DNA from: Meiothermus hypogaeus
GTDB lineage: Bacteria > Deinococcota > Deinococci > Deinococcales > Thermaceae
DNA: 55,325 bases
Direction: 5' to 3'
NCBI RefSeq assembly: GCF_003574035.1
Contig: NZ_QWKY01000015.1
Span: 1 to 55,325 of the forward strand
Of the stretch, positions 41,189-51,136 are shown one piece after another. The notes beneath the pieces are model-generated. The model saw only the letters and a list, made by a program, of their open reading frames with translations. It searched no databases and was not told where the DNA came from. The position numbers and the translations under genes are program-made. Position 1 is the stretch's first letter. Each line of letters begins with the position of its first letter.

Positions 41189-41448
41189 AATATAATCAGT
41201 ATATCACCTTTCACCGTTGCGTGCTGGTGTTATTTGTCATGTGACGGCTGGCTAAATTCCCAGTACCCAACCCGTAATTACCCCCTTTGAGGCAAGGTTG
41301 GACAGCCGGCCGCAGACCATCGCCATACTCCCGGATTGAATTCATTACAAAACCGGTCTTCCGGCTCTGAATTATGCGATAGTAATCGCAATAGTGATTT
41401 TTTTCTGAAAATGTTTTATAGTAATGAAAGTTGTACAGGGGGTCAATA

Positions 41449-41889
41449 ATGTCAAAGACCAAGGAGCGGGAAAGCTACAGGTCGCGGTTAAAAGCGGTGG
41501 GACTGCGCCATACCTTGCCCAGGGAACGGATACTGGCCTACCTCGACCGCAAAAGCACCCACCCTACGCCAGAAGAGCTATACCACGGACTGAAAAAGAA
41601 AGGCTACAACATCGGGCTCTCAACGGTCTACCTGAACCTCCAGGTGCTGCGCGACGCGGGTCTTTTGTGGGAGTTCAAGGATCAGAAGGGCAATACCCGC
41701 TACGACGGCTTCAACGAGCGGCATCATCATCTTTTCTGCCTCCAGTGCGGCAAGATAGAAGATGTGCTGGTCAATGACCTACCTGAGTTCGATCCCGAGC
41801 CCATCAAGAAAGTAATAGAAGCCAAAAATGGCTGGTTTGTGGAAGAAGCCCGCCTCGAGCTACGCGGGGTCTGCCCGGAATGCCAGTAG
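41449..41889 (+). CDS. Fur-family transcriptional regulator (PerR/Fur type)
   Basis: 146 aa. Winged helix KAVGLRHTLPRERILAYLDR, THPTPEELYHGLKKKGYNIG, LSTVYLNLQVLRDAGLLWEF; dimer domain NERHHHLFCLQCGKIEDVLV with a CxxC, and GVCPECQ with the second. The HHH-x-FC metal-binding segment is complete. Second Fur-family regulator in the window and clearly distinct from zur. ATG 41449 has AGGGGGT upstream; TATAGT at 41417-41422 is a good -10. The A/T-rich region around 41380-41430 (ATAGTAATCGCAATAGTGAT) could hold an autoregulatory site, but no clean palindrome was found. PerR versus Fur cannot be settled here. Confidence 0.85.
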   Translation: MSKTKERESYRSRLKAVGLRHTLPRERILAYLDRKSTHPTPEELYHGLKKKGYNIGLSTVYLNLQVLRDAGLLWEFKDQKGNTRYDGFNERHHHLFCLQCGKIEDVLVNDLPEFDPEPIKKVIEAKNGWFVEEARLELRGVCPECQ

Positions 41890-42153
41890 TGCGCAGATAA
41901 ACCCGGCGCTATAGTTTCCTTTGAAGCCTCTTTTCCTATCAAGCTCGCATCGGGTCAAGTACAAAACACAGAGCAAAACCTGTCCCAAACCGGTATTGAG
42001 GTTTGAACGATCAGGTTTATTGCACACTGCGCAGGCATTGAACCCCCAACTGTGACTGATACCTGTAAAGCCAGCTTTCTGACCCGGATTGGTCGCCCAA
42101 GCTCCTGGAGACAAGCTCTGGTTGGTGATACCAGAACCAAGGGGTAGAGCATT
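41890..42153. other. Intergenic region with unassigned open frame
   Basis: The minus strand reads as an open frame from ~42114 with stretches such as SPGAWATNPGQKAGFTGISH and SWGFNACAVCNKPDRSNLNT. It has no Shine-Dalgarno or promoter and no known family, so I leave it uncalled; it may be a decayed gene fragment next to repeat G. Confidence 0.3.
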
Positions 42154-42427
42154 ATACCGGATTCAAAAAGACAGTTTACAAAACCAAAAACACTAGAGGC
42201 TGTCTTTTTGAATCCTAGAGCACACCCCTCCCTTGAGTACCGGCGCTAGCCGGGGGCCGATGGCCCTTCACTGTCGGTCGGCGAAGAAAGCGTCTCCTTT
42301 CCAAGGGGCGGTATCGCCCTCCGCTACGCGGATAACTTCCAAGGGGCGGTATCGCCCTCCGCTACGCGGATAACTTCGGTCGGGTTAGTTCGCCACCAAA
42401 GGGTGACGAACTAACCGAATCTGGTAT
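42154..42427 (+). repeat. MITE-like palindromic element, copy G (274 bp, two 38-bp units)
   Basis: Complete copy with ATACCGGATTC and GAATCTGGTAT ends. Two 38-bp units at 42301-42338 and 42339-42376. Its last T is the first base (plus strand) of the complement of the pepA stop codon (42427-42429), so the element abuts pepA with no gap. Confidence 0.93.
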
Positions 42428-43911
42428 TACACCCCCAGCAATTCAACCAGGGTGCGAACCCCAAAGCCTGTACCCCCCGCCGGGCCCAGTGGGTGGCTTT
42501 TTTCGCTGTAGGCTGGGCCGGCAATATCCAGGTGCACCAGGGGCTTTTCGGTAAACTCGCCCAGGAACAATGCGGCATTGATGGCCCCGGCGTAGCGGCT
42601 GCGCCCGTGGGTGTTTTTCAGGTCGGCGGTATTGGACTTGAGGGCCTCGAGGTACTCCTCTTCCATGGGCAGCGGCCAGACTTTTTCACCCGCTCGCTCG
42701 GCGGCCTCTTGCACCTCGCGGCCCCAGCGTGCATCGTTGGAAAACAAGCCCGCCACCTTTTCGCCCAGGGCAATCACGCAAGCACCGGTCAGGGTAGATA
42801 GTTCGACGATGGCCTCTGCCCCTTGTCGATCGGCATGGGTGATGGCGTCGGCCAGGGTCAGGCGGCCTTCGGCATCGGTGTTGAGAATTTCGATGGTTTT
42901 GCCCGAAAGGCTGGTGAGCACATCGGAGACCCGGTAGGCCGCACCCGAGATCATATTCTCTGCGGCGGCCACATAAGCTCTCACTTCTACCGACGGTTGT
43001 AGCCTGGCAATGGCCCGCATTGCTCCTAGTACTGCCGCTGCCCCGGCCATATCGCACTTCATGGTGATCTGGCTCTCGGAGGGCTTGAGGGAGTAGCCGC
43101 CGGTGTCAAAGGTCAGTCCTTTACCCACCAGGGCAATCGTGCGCTCTGCTGGGTTTTGCGGCTTATAGGTCAGCTGGATAAACCGGGGTGGATTGGCCGA
43201 ACCCTGGGCCACCCCGTAAAAAGCCCCCATTCCGGCCTGCTGGATCTGGCGCTCATCCCAAATCTCCACCTCGAGCCCCAGCTCCTGGGCCATTTGGCTG
43301 GCACGACTGGCCAGTTCTGCCGGGGTCAGGATGTTGGGGGGCTCGTTAACCAGGTCGCGGGCATAATTAACCGCCTCGGCCACAACTTCCGCCCGGTCCA
43401 CAGCCGGCCCCGAAGAGCGGGCCAGCCATAGGCGTAGTTTTTCACTCCGCTTACTGCTAGGGCTGCTGGTCTTGTATTTGTTCCAGGCATAGCCGCCCAG
43501 CAAAGCCCCTTCGGCCAGGGCATAGCTGGCTTCCTTTTTGCCTAATTTCTCCGAGAGAAAGGTTTCGGTAACGGCTTCCTTGAAGCCCAGTCGGGCAATT
43601 TCCTGCACCAGCTTAGCACCGGCCTTGCGGACGGTTTCCAGGCTGACCCCGCGTTTTTTGCCCAGACCAAACAGCAGGGCAAAGCCAGGGCCTTTCTCTT
43701 CGGTGCGCCTTGTGCCCAGTGGAACCAGCAAAGTCTCGCCAAAGTCCCCCTTGAAATGGAGTTCGTCCATCAACTTGGTGAGGGCTTTGCGAAATTTGCT
43801 ATCCAGCCTTTGCCCTTCCTCGCTCAGCTCACCCCCCCATACCCCCACCACTGCCAGCGATACAGGAATCTCGTCTACGAAGCGCCGTGCAGACTTTAGT
43901 GAAAGTTCCAT
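42427..43911 (-). CDS. pepA: Leucyl aminopeptidase (M17)
   Basis: 494-aa two-metal aminopeptidase that trims N-terminal residues from peptides in the cytosol. The C-terminal catalytic domain carries VGKGLTFDTGGYSLKPS (metal Lys and Asp), MKCDMAGAAAVLGAM (Asp), and NTDAEGRLTLADAI (Asp, Glu, catalytic Arg). N-terminal ~160 residues form the variable oligomerisation domain. End motif HLDIAGPAYSEK with GGTGFGVRTLVELL is standard. ATG 43911 lies 9 nt from TATAGT (43921-43926, minus). The stop codon sits at the border of repeat copy G. Confidence 0.96.
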   Translation of the reverse strand: MELSLKSARRFVDEIPVSLAVVGVWGGELSEEGQRLDSKFRKALTKLMDELHFKGDFGETLLVPLGTRRTEEKGPGFALLFGLGKKRGVSLETVRKAGAKLVQEIARLGFKEAVTETFLSEKLGKKEASYALAEGALLGGYAWNKYKTSSPSSKRSEKLRLWLARSSGPAVDRAEVVAEAVNYARDLVNEPPNILTPAELASRASQMAQELGLEVEIWDERQIQQAGMGAFYGVAQGSANPPRFIQLTYKPQNPAERTIALVGKGLTFDTGGYSLKPSESQITMKCDMAGAAAVLGAMRAIARLQPSVEVRAYVAAAENMISGAAYRVSDVLTSLSGKTIEILNTDAEGRLTLADAITHADRQGAEAIVELSTLTGACVIALGEKVAGLFSNDARWGREVQEAAERAGEKVWPLPMEEEYLEALKSNTADLKNTHGRSRYAGAINAALFLGEFTEKPLVHLDIAGPAYSEKSHPLGPAGGTGFGVRTLVELLGV

Positions 43912-44485
43912 AATGTGCGAACTATAACATATCACGGGGGCAAACTGACCAGCAGGTCAGTACTGGGTAGGGCAACTGCAAAGTTGCCTTATGCAACCTC
44001 TCGCTTGATGGGAGAGGGGAGTGCGCCTTGTGGTTTTCTGACTTTACGGTTGCCCTGAGAGCTGGATCGCGTGGTCAAAGCAGACACGATTAAGCTGCTT
44101 TTATACCGGATTCAAAAAGACAGTTCACAAAACCAAAACACCAGAGGCTGTCTTTTTGAATCCTAGAGCACACCCCTCTCTTGAGTACCGGCGCTAGCCG
44201 GGGGCCGATGGCCCTTCACTGTCGGTCGGCGAAGAAAGCGTCTCCCTTCCAAGGGGCGGTATCGCCCTCCGCTACGCGGATAACTTCCAAGGGGCGGTAT
44301 CGCCCTCCGCTACGCGGATAACTTCGGTCGGGTTAGTTCGTCACCAAACGGTGACGAACTAACCGAATCTGGTATTACAACGGGTTTGAGCGGTATTCAC
44401 AGACCATCGGCGATTTCTATGGGGTTTGAAGGATCCTTCTCATGCCGCTCTGTCGTGTGGTCACACCAATAGGCTAAGATGAACC
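43912..44485. other. Long intergenic region: hairpin cluster plus repeat copy H
   Basis: No gene seen. Between pepA and repeat H lie three perfect or near-perfect hairpins: CTGACC-AGCA-GGTCAG (43945-43960), GGCAACT-GCAA-AGTTGCC (43971-43988) and CCTCTC...GAGAGG (43997-44017). After repeat H is a 12-bp palindrome GAAGGATCCTTC (44428-44439) upstream of the DUF1385 gene. A structured RNA or remnants of another element are possible. Confidence 0.5.
44103..44375 (+). repeat. MITE-like palindromic element, copy H (273 bp, two 38-bp units)
   Basis: Complete, same orientation and structure as copy G but one base shorter in the A/T loop; units at 44249-44286 and 44287-44324. The 14-bp stem has loop AAAC instead of AAAG, while its arms remain perfectly paired. 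Confidence 0.93.
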
Positions 44486-45427
44486 GTGATGAAGGTACGG
44501 GTCAAAGGTATACATCTTTTTCGCAAACTGGGGTTTTTTCTGAGTCAGGCAGCCTTAGGGGGTAGTGCGGCCCTCGAGGGGGTCATGATGAAAGCTGCCG
44601 ATGCCTGGGCCCTGGCGGTACGGCTGCCCAACGGCCAGATTCATGTGGAGCGACACGAGGAGGAGGCCCTGACCAAAAAATACCCCTGGGCCCGCCTGCC
44701 CCTGATTCGGGGCGTGGTGGCTTTGTGGGATGCCATGAGCATCTCTTACAAGTCGCTCTCGCGCAGCGGCGAGCTTGCGGGCGAGGAAGACGAAAAAATT
44801 TCTGGGGCGGCCATGTACGGCACTCTGGCCGTCTCGCTGGTGATTGGCCTGGCGCTCTTTGTCTGGCTGCCGGCCCGGCTGGCGGGTTTGCTGGTGGACG
44901 AGGAGCGGTTTCGCTTTTTGTTTTATGTGGTGGCTGGGCTTTTCGAGACCGCCATCCTGATTGGCTACCTGGTTTTTATTGGCCGCATGAAAGACATGCA
45001 GCGGTTCTTCATGTACCACGGGGCCGAGCACAAGGCCATCGCTGCCCACGAGAAGGGCCTCGAGCTCACCGTGGAAAATGTGCGGGCCCAGCCCGCCTAC
45101 CACCCCCGCTGTGGCACCAGTTTTATCGCCTTTACGGCGGTGGTGGGGGTCTTCGTCTATAGCTTCTTCCCTCCCCTCACGGTGGCCTGGTACTGGATTA
45201 TCCCGCGTTTGCTGATGATTCCGGTGGTGGCGGCAGTCTCGTTTGAGGTGTTGCGCTACTCGGCGGCCCACCAGGACCCCATCTCCCGGCTGTTCCGCTG
45301 GATTGGCTTCAAGTTCCAGATGCTCACCGTGCGCGAACCCACCGACGACATGATCGAGGTGGCCATCGAGAGCACCAAGGCTGCCCTGACCGAAAAACCT
45401 ACGGAAAAGCCGATGGTTGTGGCCTGA
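44486..45427 (+). CDS. DUF1385 (YqhQ-like) membrane protein
   Basis: 313 aa. GGSAALEGVMMKAADAWALA near the N-terminus, about four membrane helices in the middle and end, and two signature blocks: FMYHGAEHKAIAAHEKGLEL and YHPRCGTSFIAFTAVVGVFV. The conserved His/Glu/Cys in these blocks would suit a metal-dependent membrane enzyme, but the family has no proven function. Starts GTG 44486 or ATG 44489 are both possible; TAAGAT (44475-44480) lies 5-8 nt upstream, so the message is probably leaderless. Confidence 0.9.
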   Translation: MMKVRVKGIHLFRKLGFFLSQAALGGSAALEGVMMKAADAWALAVRLPNGQIHVERHEEEALTKKYPWARLPLIRGVVALWDAMSISYKSLSRSGELAGEEDEKISGAAMYGTLAVSLVIGLALFVWLPARLAGLLVDEERFRFLFYVVAGLFETAILIGYLVFIGRMKDMQRFFMYHGAEHKAIAAHEKGLELTVENVRAQPAYHPRCGTSFIAFTAVVGVFVYSFFPPLTVAWYWIIPRLLMIPVVAAVSFEVLRYSAAHQDPISRLFRWIGFKFQMLTVREPTDDMIEVAIESTKAALTEKPTEKPMVVA

Positions 45428-45541
45428 TTGTTTGTTAGAACGAAGCTCAACCCGGGCTTGCGCTAGCCTGCTTGCCAGGGGTGGGGTGTTGTAACGTTCA
45501 AATTAATGTTCAAAGCCGGCTTGTAAAAGTACAATCAGCCC

Positions 45542-46696
45542 ATGCGTATTCTGCACACAGCAGACTGGCACCTGGGTAAGGTGCTTAAGGGACGGGAGCG
45601 AACCCCCGAAATTCAACAGGCCCTTCAGGGCTTGCTGGGGTTGGTGCGCTCGGAGCGCATAGACCTGGTACTGGTAGCGGGCGATCTTTTCGACCGTAGC
45701 GTGGTGTCCACCGAGGCCGAGGCAGCGGCCTTCGAGTTTTTTATGGGGTTGCGGGAGCTCAAGGTGCCGGCGCTGGTCATCGCCGGTAACCACGACAGCC
45801 GCGAACGCCTCGAGGCCCTATCGCCCCTGCTCTCGCTCACCGGAGCTACCGTGTTTGGCAACATGCGCTTTGTCGAGGAGGGGGGGGTGGCCAGGAGCAA
45901 CGGGGCCAAGGTAGCCCTGCTCCCCTTCCTCTCCGAGCGCCGGCTGGTTAAAGCGCACCACCTTTTGAATGGCGATACCGCGCAGTGGAAAGGCATCTAT
46001 TCTGAGGGTATGCGCCAGATTATTGCCCACCTCGCGCAAGGCTGTGATGCAGATATCAACCTGTTCATGGCCCACCTGACCGTAGAAGGCGCCAGGCTGG
46101 GCGGGGGTGAGTTCACTTTCTATACCACCAACAGCTACGCCCTTCCGGCGGCGCATTTTCCCTTGAACCTGAGCTATGTTGCGCTGGGGCATTTGCACCG
46201 CCAGCAACAAGTGAGCGAGGCCCCCGAGACCTGGTATGCCGGGTCGCTCATCCAGCTCGATTTTGGCGAGAGCGAGGACAGCCCCCGCGGCGCCCTGATT
46301 GTGGAGGTTGAGCCAGGGCTACGCCCCAGGGTACATGAGGTGAAAGAACACTGGGGCAAGCCGCTCAAAACCTTCCGGGTCAGCCGGGAATCACTCGATC
46401 GGCGCTGGAACGAAATTCGGGACTTCCCGGGTTACAGCAAAGTGGTGATTGAAGGCAAGGGCAACCCAGCCCTGCGCGAACGCATGTTCAAAGAGCTACC
46501 GGATTTGCTCGAGGTCGAGTTCCACACCGCCGATGTGCAGGAGGCCGGCCCAGCCGTGGTAGCGGTGGAAAACCTGGACTGGGTGGAGGCTTATGCCCAG
46601 TACCGTCGGGAGGCCACCGCTAGCGAGGCCAGCCCCGAGTTGCTGGACGCTTTCAGGCAAATCTACGAAGAGGTACACGCCGCCAGCAAACAGTAG
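45542..46696 (+). CDS. sbcD: Exonuclease SbcCD subunit D (Mre11-like)
   Basis: 384-aa calcineurin-type nuclease. Metal motifs: MRILHTADWHLGKVLKG, LVAGDLFDR, VIAGNHDSRERLEAL, NLFMAHLTVEG, VALGHLHRQQ. A C-terminal capping region follows. With SbcC it removes hairpins and blocked double-strand ends. ATG lies 6 nt after TACAAT (45530-45535). sbcC starts 31 bp after its stop and is surely cotranscribed. Hairpin cleavage by this complex bears on how the many perfect palindromes in this genome persist. Confidence 0.95.
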   Translation: MRILHTADWHLGKVLKGRERTPEIQQALQGLLGLVRSERIDLVLVAGDLFDRSVVSTEAEAAAFEFFMGLRELKVPALVIAGNHDSRERLEALSPLLSLTGATVFGNMRFVEEGGVARSNGAKVALLPFLSERRLVKAHHLLNGDTAQWKGIYSEGMRQIIAHLAQGCDADINLFMAHLTVEGARLGGGEFTFYTTNSYALPAAHFPLNLSYVALGHLHRQQQVSEAPETWYAGSLIQLDFGESEDSPRGALIVEVEPGLRPRVHEVKEHWGKPLKTFRVSRESLDRRWNEIRDFPGYSKVVIEGKGNPALRERMFKELPDLLEVEFHTADVQEAGPAVVAVENLDWVEAYAQYRREATASEASPELLDAFRQIYEEVHAASKQ

Positions 46697-46727
46697 CCTG
46701 CCCCAGACCTTTCTTCCCCAACTTTTT

Positions 46728-49445
46728 ATGAAACCGCTCAAACTACGCATTGAAGGCTTTGGCGCCTACGCCGAACCACAGGAAATCAGCTTCGATGATG
46801 TGGAGCTTTTTGCCATCACCGGCCAGACCGGCGCAGGCAAGAGCACCCTGCTTGATGCCATAACCTATGCCCTCTACAAGGCCACCCCGCGCATCAGCTC
46901 GAAGGACTTGAAGGATTTGAAACACCCCCTGGCCGATTCGGCCAAAGTGGAGCTGACCTTCGCCCTGGGCGACCGCACCTGGCGGGTCGTGCGGGTGGTG
47001 GGCAAGGAGAACCAGAGCCGCCTGGAATACCTGCAATCCACCGATTGGAAGACCCACCCCGCCTCAGAAAAGGTCAAGGAGCTCGACGCCAAGCTGGCCG
47101 AGATTCTAGGCATGGACTACGAGACCTTTACCCGGGCTATCCTGCTGCCGCAGGGCCAGTTCGACCTGTTTCTGCGGGGCGCGCCCAAAGAACGCCGCGA
47201 AACCCTGATCAAGCTCTACGGTCTGGAATCGCTCAAGGCCATGCGGGAGCGGGTAACCGCCCGGCTCAAAACCCTGGGCGAGGAACGAGCCCGCCTGCAA
47301 GGCGAACTCGATGCGCTGGCGGAGGCCGAGGAAGAGCGGGTTTCGGCGCTACGAGAGGAGATTAAGGGGCTCGAGCTGAGCGAGCGCGACCTGGGTAGCC
47401 AGCTTCAGAGCGCCGAACAAACCCTGCATACCCTGGAAGAACGCCAGAAGCAGTTTGCCGAACTCGAGGCCCTGCGCCGCCGACGCGCCGCCTGGCAAAG
47501 CGACCAGGCGCGCATGGCCGAAATTGCCGCCAAGGTTGCCCAGGCCGAAAAGGCCGAGCGCATCTGGCCGCAGTTGGAAGCCCTCCAGGCCGCCCAGAAC
47601 GAACTTCAACAAAAGGAGAACGCCCTAAAGCGCGACCAGTCGGCCTTGGAGGCGCTCGGGGCCGAGCTCGAGCGCTTTCGTGCCCAGTACCGCCCCGAAC
47701 AGTTAGCGGCGCTCGAGCAAAAGCAGCATCAGATTCCCCTGCTCAAGTCCAAGGAAGCCAGCCTGAAGCGCTATGGCGGCAGCTTACGTCTCTACCACGA
47801 ACGCCCACTCCCCTTTGAGGAAGAACGCCTGGACGCCCTGCGCGATGCCGAGCGCTTATTTGGTGAGCTAAACAAAGCCCACACCAAAGCAGCGCGGGCC
47901 CAAGAGCGCCTGCAAAATGCTACCCAAGAGCTGCAAAAGGAACAGGCTTCCATCGAAGCGCTGCAGGCGGAAATCCAGACCCTCAAAGAAACCGGCCAGA
48001 AGGACAAAGCCAGGCTTGAGGAAGCCAAACAGACCCTCGAGCGTGAAAAACTGCACCAGGGGATTGCTCAGTACCATGCCCATCTCCAGGTGGGTGAACC
48101 CTGCCCGCTTTGCGGGCACCCGGTAAAGACCCTACCCCCTCCCAAAGCGCAAGCCAACCTACAGGCTCTTCAAGCCCAGGTCGACCAGCTTGAGGCCACG
48201 CTTACCGATTTGCGGGCCGAGTTCAAGGCCAAACAAAAGCGCCTCGAGGATCTGCAGCAACGCCTACCCAAACTACAAGAACAGCTCCAAACGCTGCAAA
48301 ACGAATCCCAAGAAGCCGCCACCGAACTCGCCGACCTGCAGGCCCAGGTGGCCGGTCTGGGTACGCCCGAACAGGTCAAAGAGGAGCGCACGCAGCGCTT
48401 GGCAGGGCTGGCCGAAGAAATTCGTGCCATCACGGACAACCGCGAGGTTGCGGTCTATGTGGAGGCGCTTCGGCAAGCCCTCGAGTCCGCTCGCGCCCTG
48501 GCCCAGAAGGTGGCCGAAATGGAAAACCGGCAAAGCGAACTGAAGAGTAAGGTCTCGAGCCAAGCCGAAATTGTGCGGGTTCTACAAGCCAACCTGGACA
48601 GACAGCAACGGGACGTGCAGGTTCTGCTCAAAGAGGCAGGGTTCGCGGGGCCGGAGGCGGTGCAAAAGGCCCGTCTGAGCCCTGCGGAGGTGGAGGCGCT
48701 GCAAAAAAAGCTCAAGGATCACGAGCACGAAGGGGTTGAAATTGATAGGGCGTTGCGCGTACTCGAGCAAGCCCTGAGTGGTCAGGAGCCGGTTACGCCT
48801 GCCCAGGTATCGGAACAAAAAAACCGCGTAGCCAGCCTCAAAACCTCGCTGGCCGAGACCAGAGAACGGCTGGGCGGCAAGAAGTCCGACCTGGACCGGC
48901 TGCAAAAACAACTTGACCGAAAACGCCAGGCCCAGAAGGAAAAAGCTAAGCTGGACAAACAAACCGATCTCTGGGAACAACTGGCCCAGGATCTCAAGGG
49001 CGACCGCTTCCAGGACTTCTTGCTCGAGCGCTACCAGTCCGGCCTGCTGGGCCGGGCCTCCGAACTCATCCAGACCCTCTCGCAAAACCGTTACAGCCTG
49101 CGCCTCGAGGAGGGCGAATACAAGGTGCTCGACCGCTGGACAGACTCCCTTCGCCCCGTGCGAACCCTTTCGGGCGGCGAAAGCTTCATGGCCAGCCTCT
49201 CGCTGGCCCTTTCCCTCTCGGAGCACCTTTCGCGTGGCCGCATTGGGGCGCTTTTCCTGGATGAAGGCTTCGGCACCTTGGACGCCGAAACGCTGGAACA
49301 GGTCGCCGGGATACTGGAAGCCCTGCCCACCCAGGGCCGCCTGGTCGGCATCGTGACCCATGTAGAGGCCCTGGCCGAACGCCTGCCCGCCCGCTTGCAG
49401 GTCGAGAAGTCGCCTGCAGGCAGCAAGGTGCGCTGGGTGGATTAA
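46728..49445 (+). CDS. sbcC: Exonuclease SbcCD subunit C (Rad50-like)
   Basis: 905-aa ABC-type ATPase. Walker A GQTGAGKSTLLDAITYAL at ~35, long coiled coils (~180-440 and ~480-770) with zinc hook CPLC at ~459, then the signature LSGGESFMASLSLALSLSEH (~812) and Walker B GALFLDEGFGTLD (~842). ATG 46728 is chosen because MKPLKLRIEGFGAYAEPQEI is the canonical start; an upstream in-frame ATG would run into sbcD. ATP binding opens and closes the SbcD nuclease on DNA ends. Confidence 0.95.
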   Translation: MKPLKLRIEGFGAYAEPQEISFDDVELFAITGQTGAGKSTLLDAITYALYKATPRISSKDLKDLKHPLADSAKVELTFALGDRTWRVVRVVGKENQSRLEYLQSTDWKTHPASEKVKELDAKLAEILGMDYETFTRAILLPQGQFDLFLRGAPKERRETLIKLYGLESLKAMRERVTARLKTLGEERARLQGELDALAEAEEERVSALREEIKGLELSERDLGSQLQSAEQTLHTLEERQKQFAELEALRRRRAAWQSDQARMAEIAAKVAQAEKAERIWPQLEALQAAQNELQQKENALKRDQSALEALGAELERFRAQYRPEQLAALEQKQHQIPLLKSKEASLKRYGGSLRLYHERPLPFEEERLDALRDAERLFGELNKAHTKAARAQERLQNATQELQKEQASIEALQAEIQTLKETGQKDKARLEEAKQTLEREKLHQGIAQYHAHLQVGEPCPLCGHPVKTLPPPKAQANLQALQAQVDQLEATLTDLRAEFKAKQKRLEDLQQRLPKLQEQLQTLQNESQEAATELADLQAQVAGLGTPEQVKEERTQRLAGLAEEIRAITDNREVAVYVEALRQALESARALAQKVAEMENRQSELKSKVSSQAEIVRVLQANLDRQQRDVQVLLKEAGFAGPEAVQKARLSPAEVEALQKKLKDHEHEGVEIDRALRVLEQALSGQEPVTPAQVSEQKNRVASLKTSLAETRERLGGKKSDLDRLQKQLDRKRQAQKEKAKLDKQTDLWEQLAQDLKGDRFQDFLLERYQSGLLGRASELIQTLSQNRYSLRLEEGEYKVLDRWTDSLRPVRTLSGGESFMASLSLALSLSEHLSRGRIGALFLDEGFGTLDAETLEQVAGILEALPTQGRLVGIVTHVEALAERLPARLQVEKSPAGSKVRWVD

Positions 49446-49559
49446 CCCCTGAAGGGTCGCGCGGAGTGGGGTCCATGTTTCGGGGTATCCTTTTTCTGGC
49501 CTGCCTTGGACCGTGCAGAACCCCGCAAGCGTTCGACTTAGCCGAACCCCGCCCTTCTT

Positions 49560-51062
49560 ATGTCTCGCATCGTTCGCAACACTCTCCTGGTCATGGCCGG
49601 TACCCTGTCCAGTCGCCTTCTGGGCCAGGTACGCCAGACCATCCTGACCAACCTGCCCCTGTCCGACACCCTCAAGGACGCCTTCTGGGTGGCGTACCGC
49701 ATTCCCAACTTGCTGCGCGAGCTGCTGGCCGAAGGGGCCATCCAGAACGCCCTGATTCCGGTACTCACCAGCCTGCCAGCTGAAGAGGCGCGGGTGTTTG
49801 CCCGGCGGTTCGGGGCCTTTTTGCTGGGCATTAATTTGGTCATTCTGGGCCTGGGTCTACTCTTTGCCCCCCAAATTGCGGGTGTCCTGCTTTGGCTGGC
49901 CGAGCTTTCCCTGGCCCAGGCCAGCCCCTTGCGCGACCCGGTTGTTTTCGAGCAGCTGGTGCTCCTGATAAGGCTGGTGATGCCTTTTTTGCTTTCCATC
50001 TCGATGGCTTCGCTTTTTTCTTCGATGCTCCAGTCGGGTGAGCGCTTTGGTATTACCAGCTTTAGCCCCATTGCCTTCAATGTGGGCTCTATCGTGCTTA
50101 TGCTGCTTTTTCCCGGCAGCGTGGTCGCGCTGGGCCTCTCGGTCACGCTGGGGGGCGCGCTGCAAGCCCTGGTGCAGCTTCCCGCCCTAAGGGGGTATGG
50201 GCTCGAGTTCAAATGGCATCCGGCCTTCCGCTTAGCCCTCACCCGCATCGGGCCTTTTGCCTTCACCACCTCCGTACGGCAGTTTCTGAACCTGGTCTTG
50301 CTTGGCATTCTGGCCGCCTACCCCTCGGCGGCGGTCACGGGCTTCCAGAACGGCGAACTCATCTTTACCACTGCGCTGGGCTTGCTGGCCGTCTCGCCCG
50401 CCATGGCCGCCTTTCCCCGGCTCTCTGCACTGGCGGGCGGCGGCGACCTAACGGCAGCCCGCGAGTTGCTCCGTCGCATGATGGCCCGGCTGGCGGTACC
50501 CCTGGCCTTCGCAGCCGCCATGATGGTCGCGCTGGCCCCCTGGGTGGTGGGGACGCTTTATGCCATCACCACAAACTTCTCCGACGCCAACCGGGCCTTT
50601 ACCACCCAGACCGTAATGGCACTGGGCCTGGCCTTGCTGCCCTGGGGCTTGAATCAACTGCTGCTTCGCGGCTTTTACGCGGTGGGGCAGGTGGGCCAGG
50701 CGGTCAGCGTGACGGTAATGGTGGCGCTGCTGAACACCTTTGGCTACTGGCTGTTGCGCGAACAGGGGCTGTTTGTGCTGAACCTGGCCACGGCAGTTGC
50801 TGGCTGGCTGGGCCTGGCGATTTACACCCGGCGCTTGCAGGCTTTTCAAATGGTAACCCCTGCCGAGGTAGGGCGGGTGGTGGGAAAAACCGTACTGGCT
50901 GCCACCCCCGCAGGCTGGGTATCCTACATAGTAGCGATGCAGTTTGGAATTCCGACCTTTTTTTTGCATAACCTCCTACCGCTGGCCCTGGGGGGTTTGG
51001 CGGGTTTGGTCGTATTTATTGGGCTGGCCTATGCGCTCCGGCTTCCGCTGAAGCTACGGTGA
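49560..51062 (+). CDS. murJ: Lipid II flippase MurJ
   Basis: 500 aa, about 14 hydrophobic helices. Family blocks: VMAGTLSSRLLGQVRQTILT, DTLKDAFWVAYRIPNLLREL, LLAEGAIQNALIPVLTS, ALQALVQLPALRGYGLEFKW and LGILAAYPSAAVTGFQNGEL. The RIPNLLRxLLAEGAIQNA stretch is diagnostic for MurJ/MviN. It flips the undecaprenyl-linked peptidoglycan precursor to the outside. The ATG at 49560 has no strong Shine-Dalgarno. Lies 114 bp after sbcC. Confidence 0.94.
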   Translation: MSRIVRNTLLVMAGTLSSRLLGQVRQTILTNLPLSDTLKDAFWVAYRIPNLLRELLAEGAIQNALIPVLTSLPAEEARVFARRFGAFLLGINLVILGLGLLFAPQIAGVLLWLAELSLAQASPLRDPVVFEQLVLLIRLVMPFLLSISMASLFSSMLQSGERFGITSFSPIAFNVGSIVLMLLFPGSVVALGLSVTLGGALQALVQLPALRGYGLEFKWHPAFRLALTRIGPFAFTTSVRQFLNLVLLGILAAYPSAAVTGFQNGELIFTTALGLLAVSPAMAAFPRLSALAGGGDLTAARELLRRMMARLAVPLAFAAAMMVALAPWVVGTLYAITTNFSDANRAFTTQTVMALGLALLPWGLNQLLLRGFYAVGQVGQAVSVTVMVALLNTFGYWLLREQGLFVLNLATAVAGWLGLAIYTRRLQAFQMVTPAEVGRVVGKTVLAATPAGWVSYIVAMQFGIPTFFLHNLLPLALGGLAGLVVFIGLAYALRLPLKLR

Positions 51063-51136
51063 GCCCAAAGTTGCCATGACGCGATATGCCAAAAAGACAT
51101 GGCCCATGCTTTCGGCCTTCGGCTTTGGGTTTTGGG

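Noticed and set aside
41860-42114. 84-codon minus-strand frame as a gene
   Set aside because: It overlaps the end of the Fur-family gene, has no start signal and ends in unlikely composition; at best a decayed fragment.
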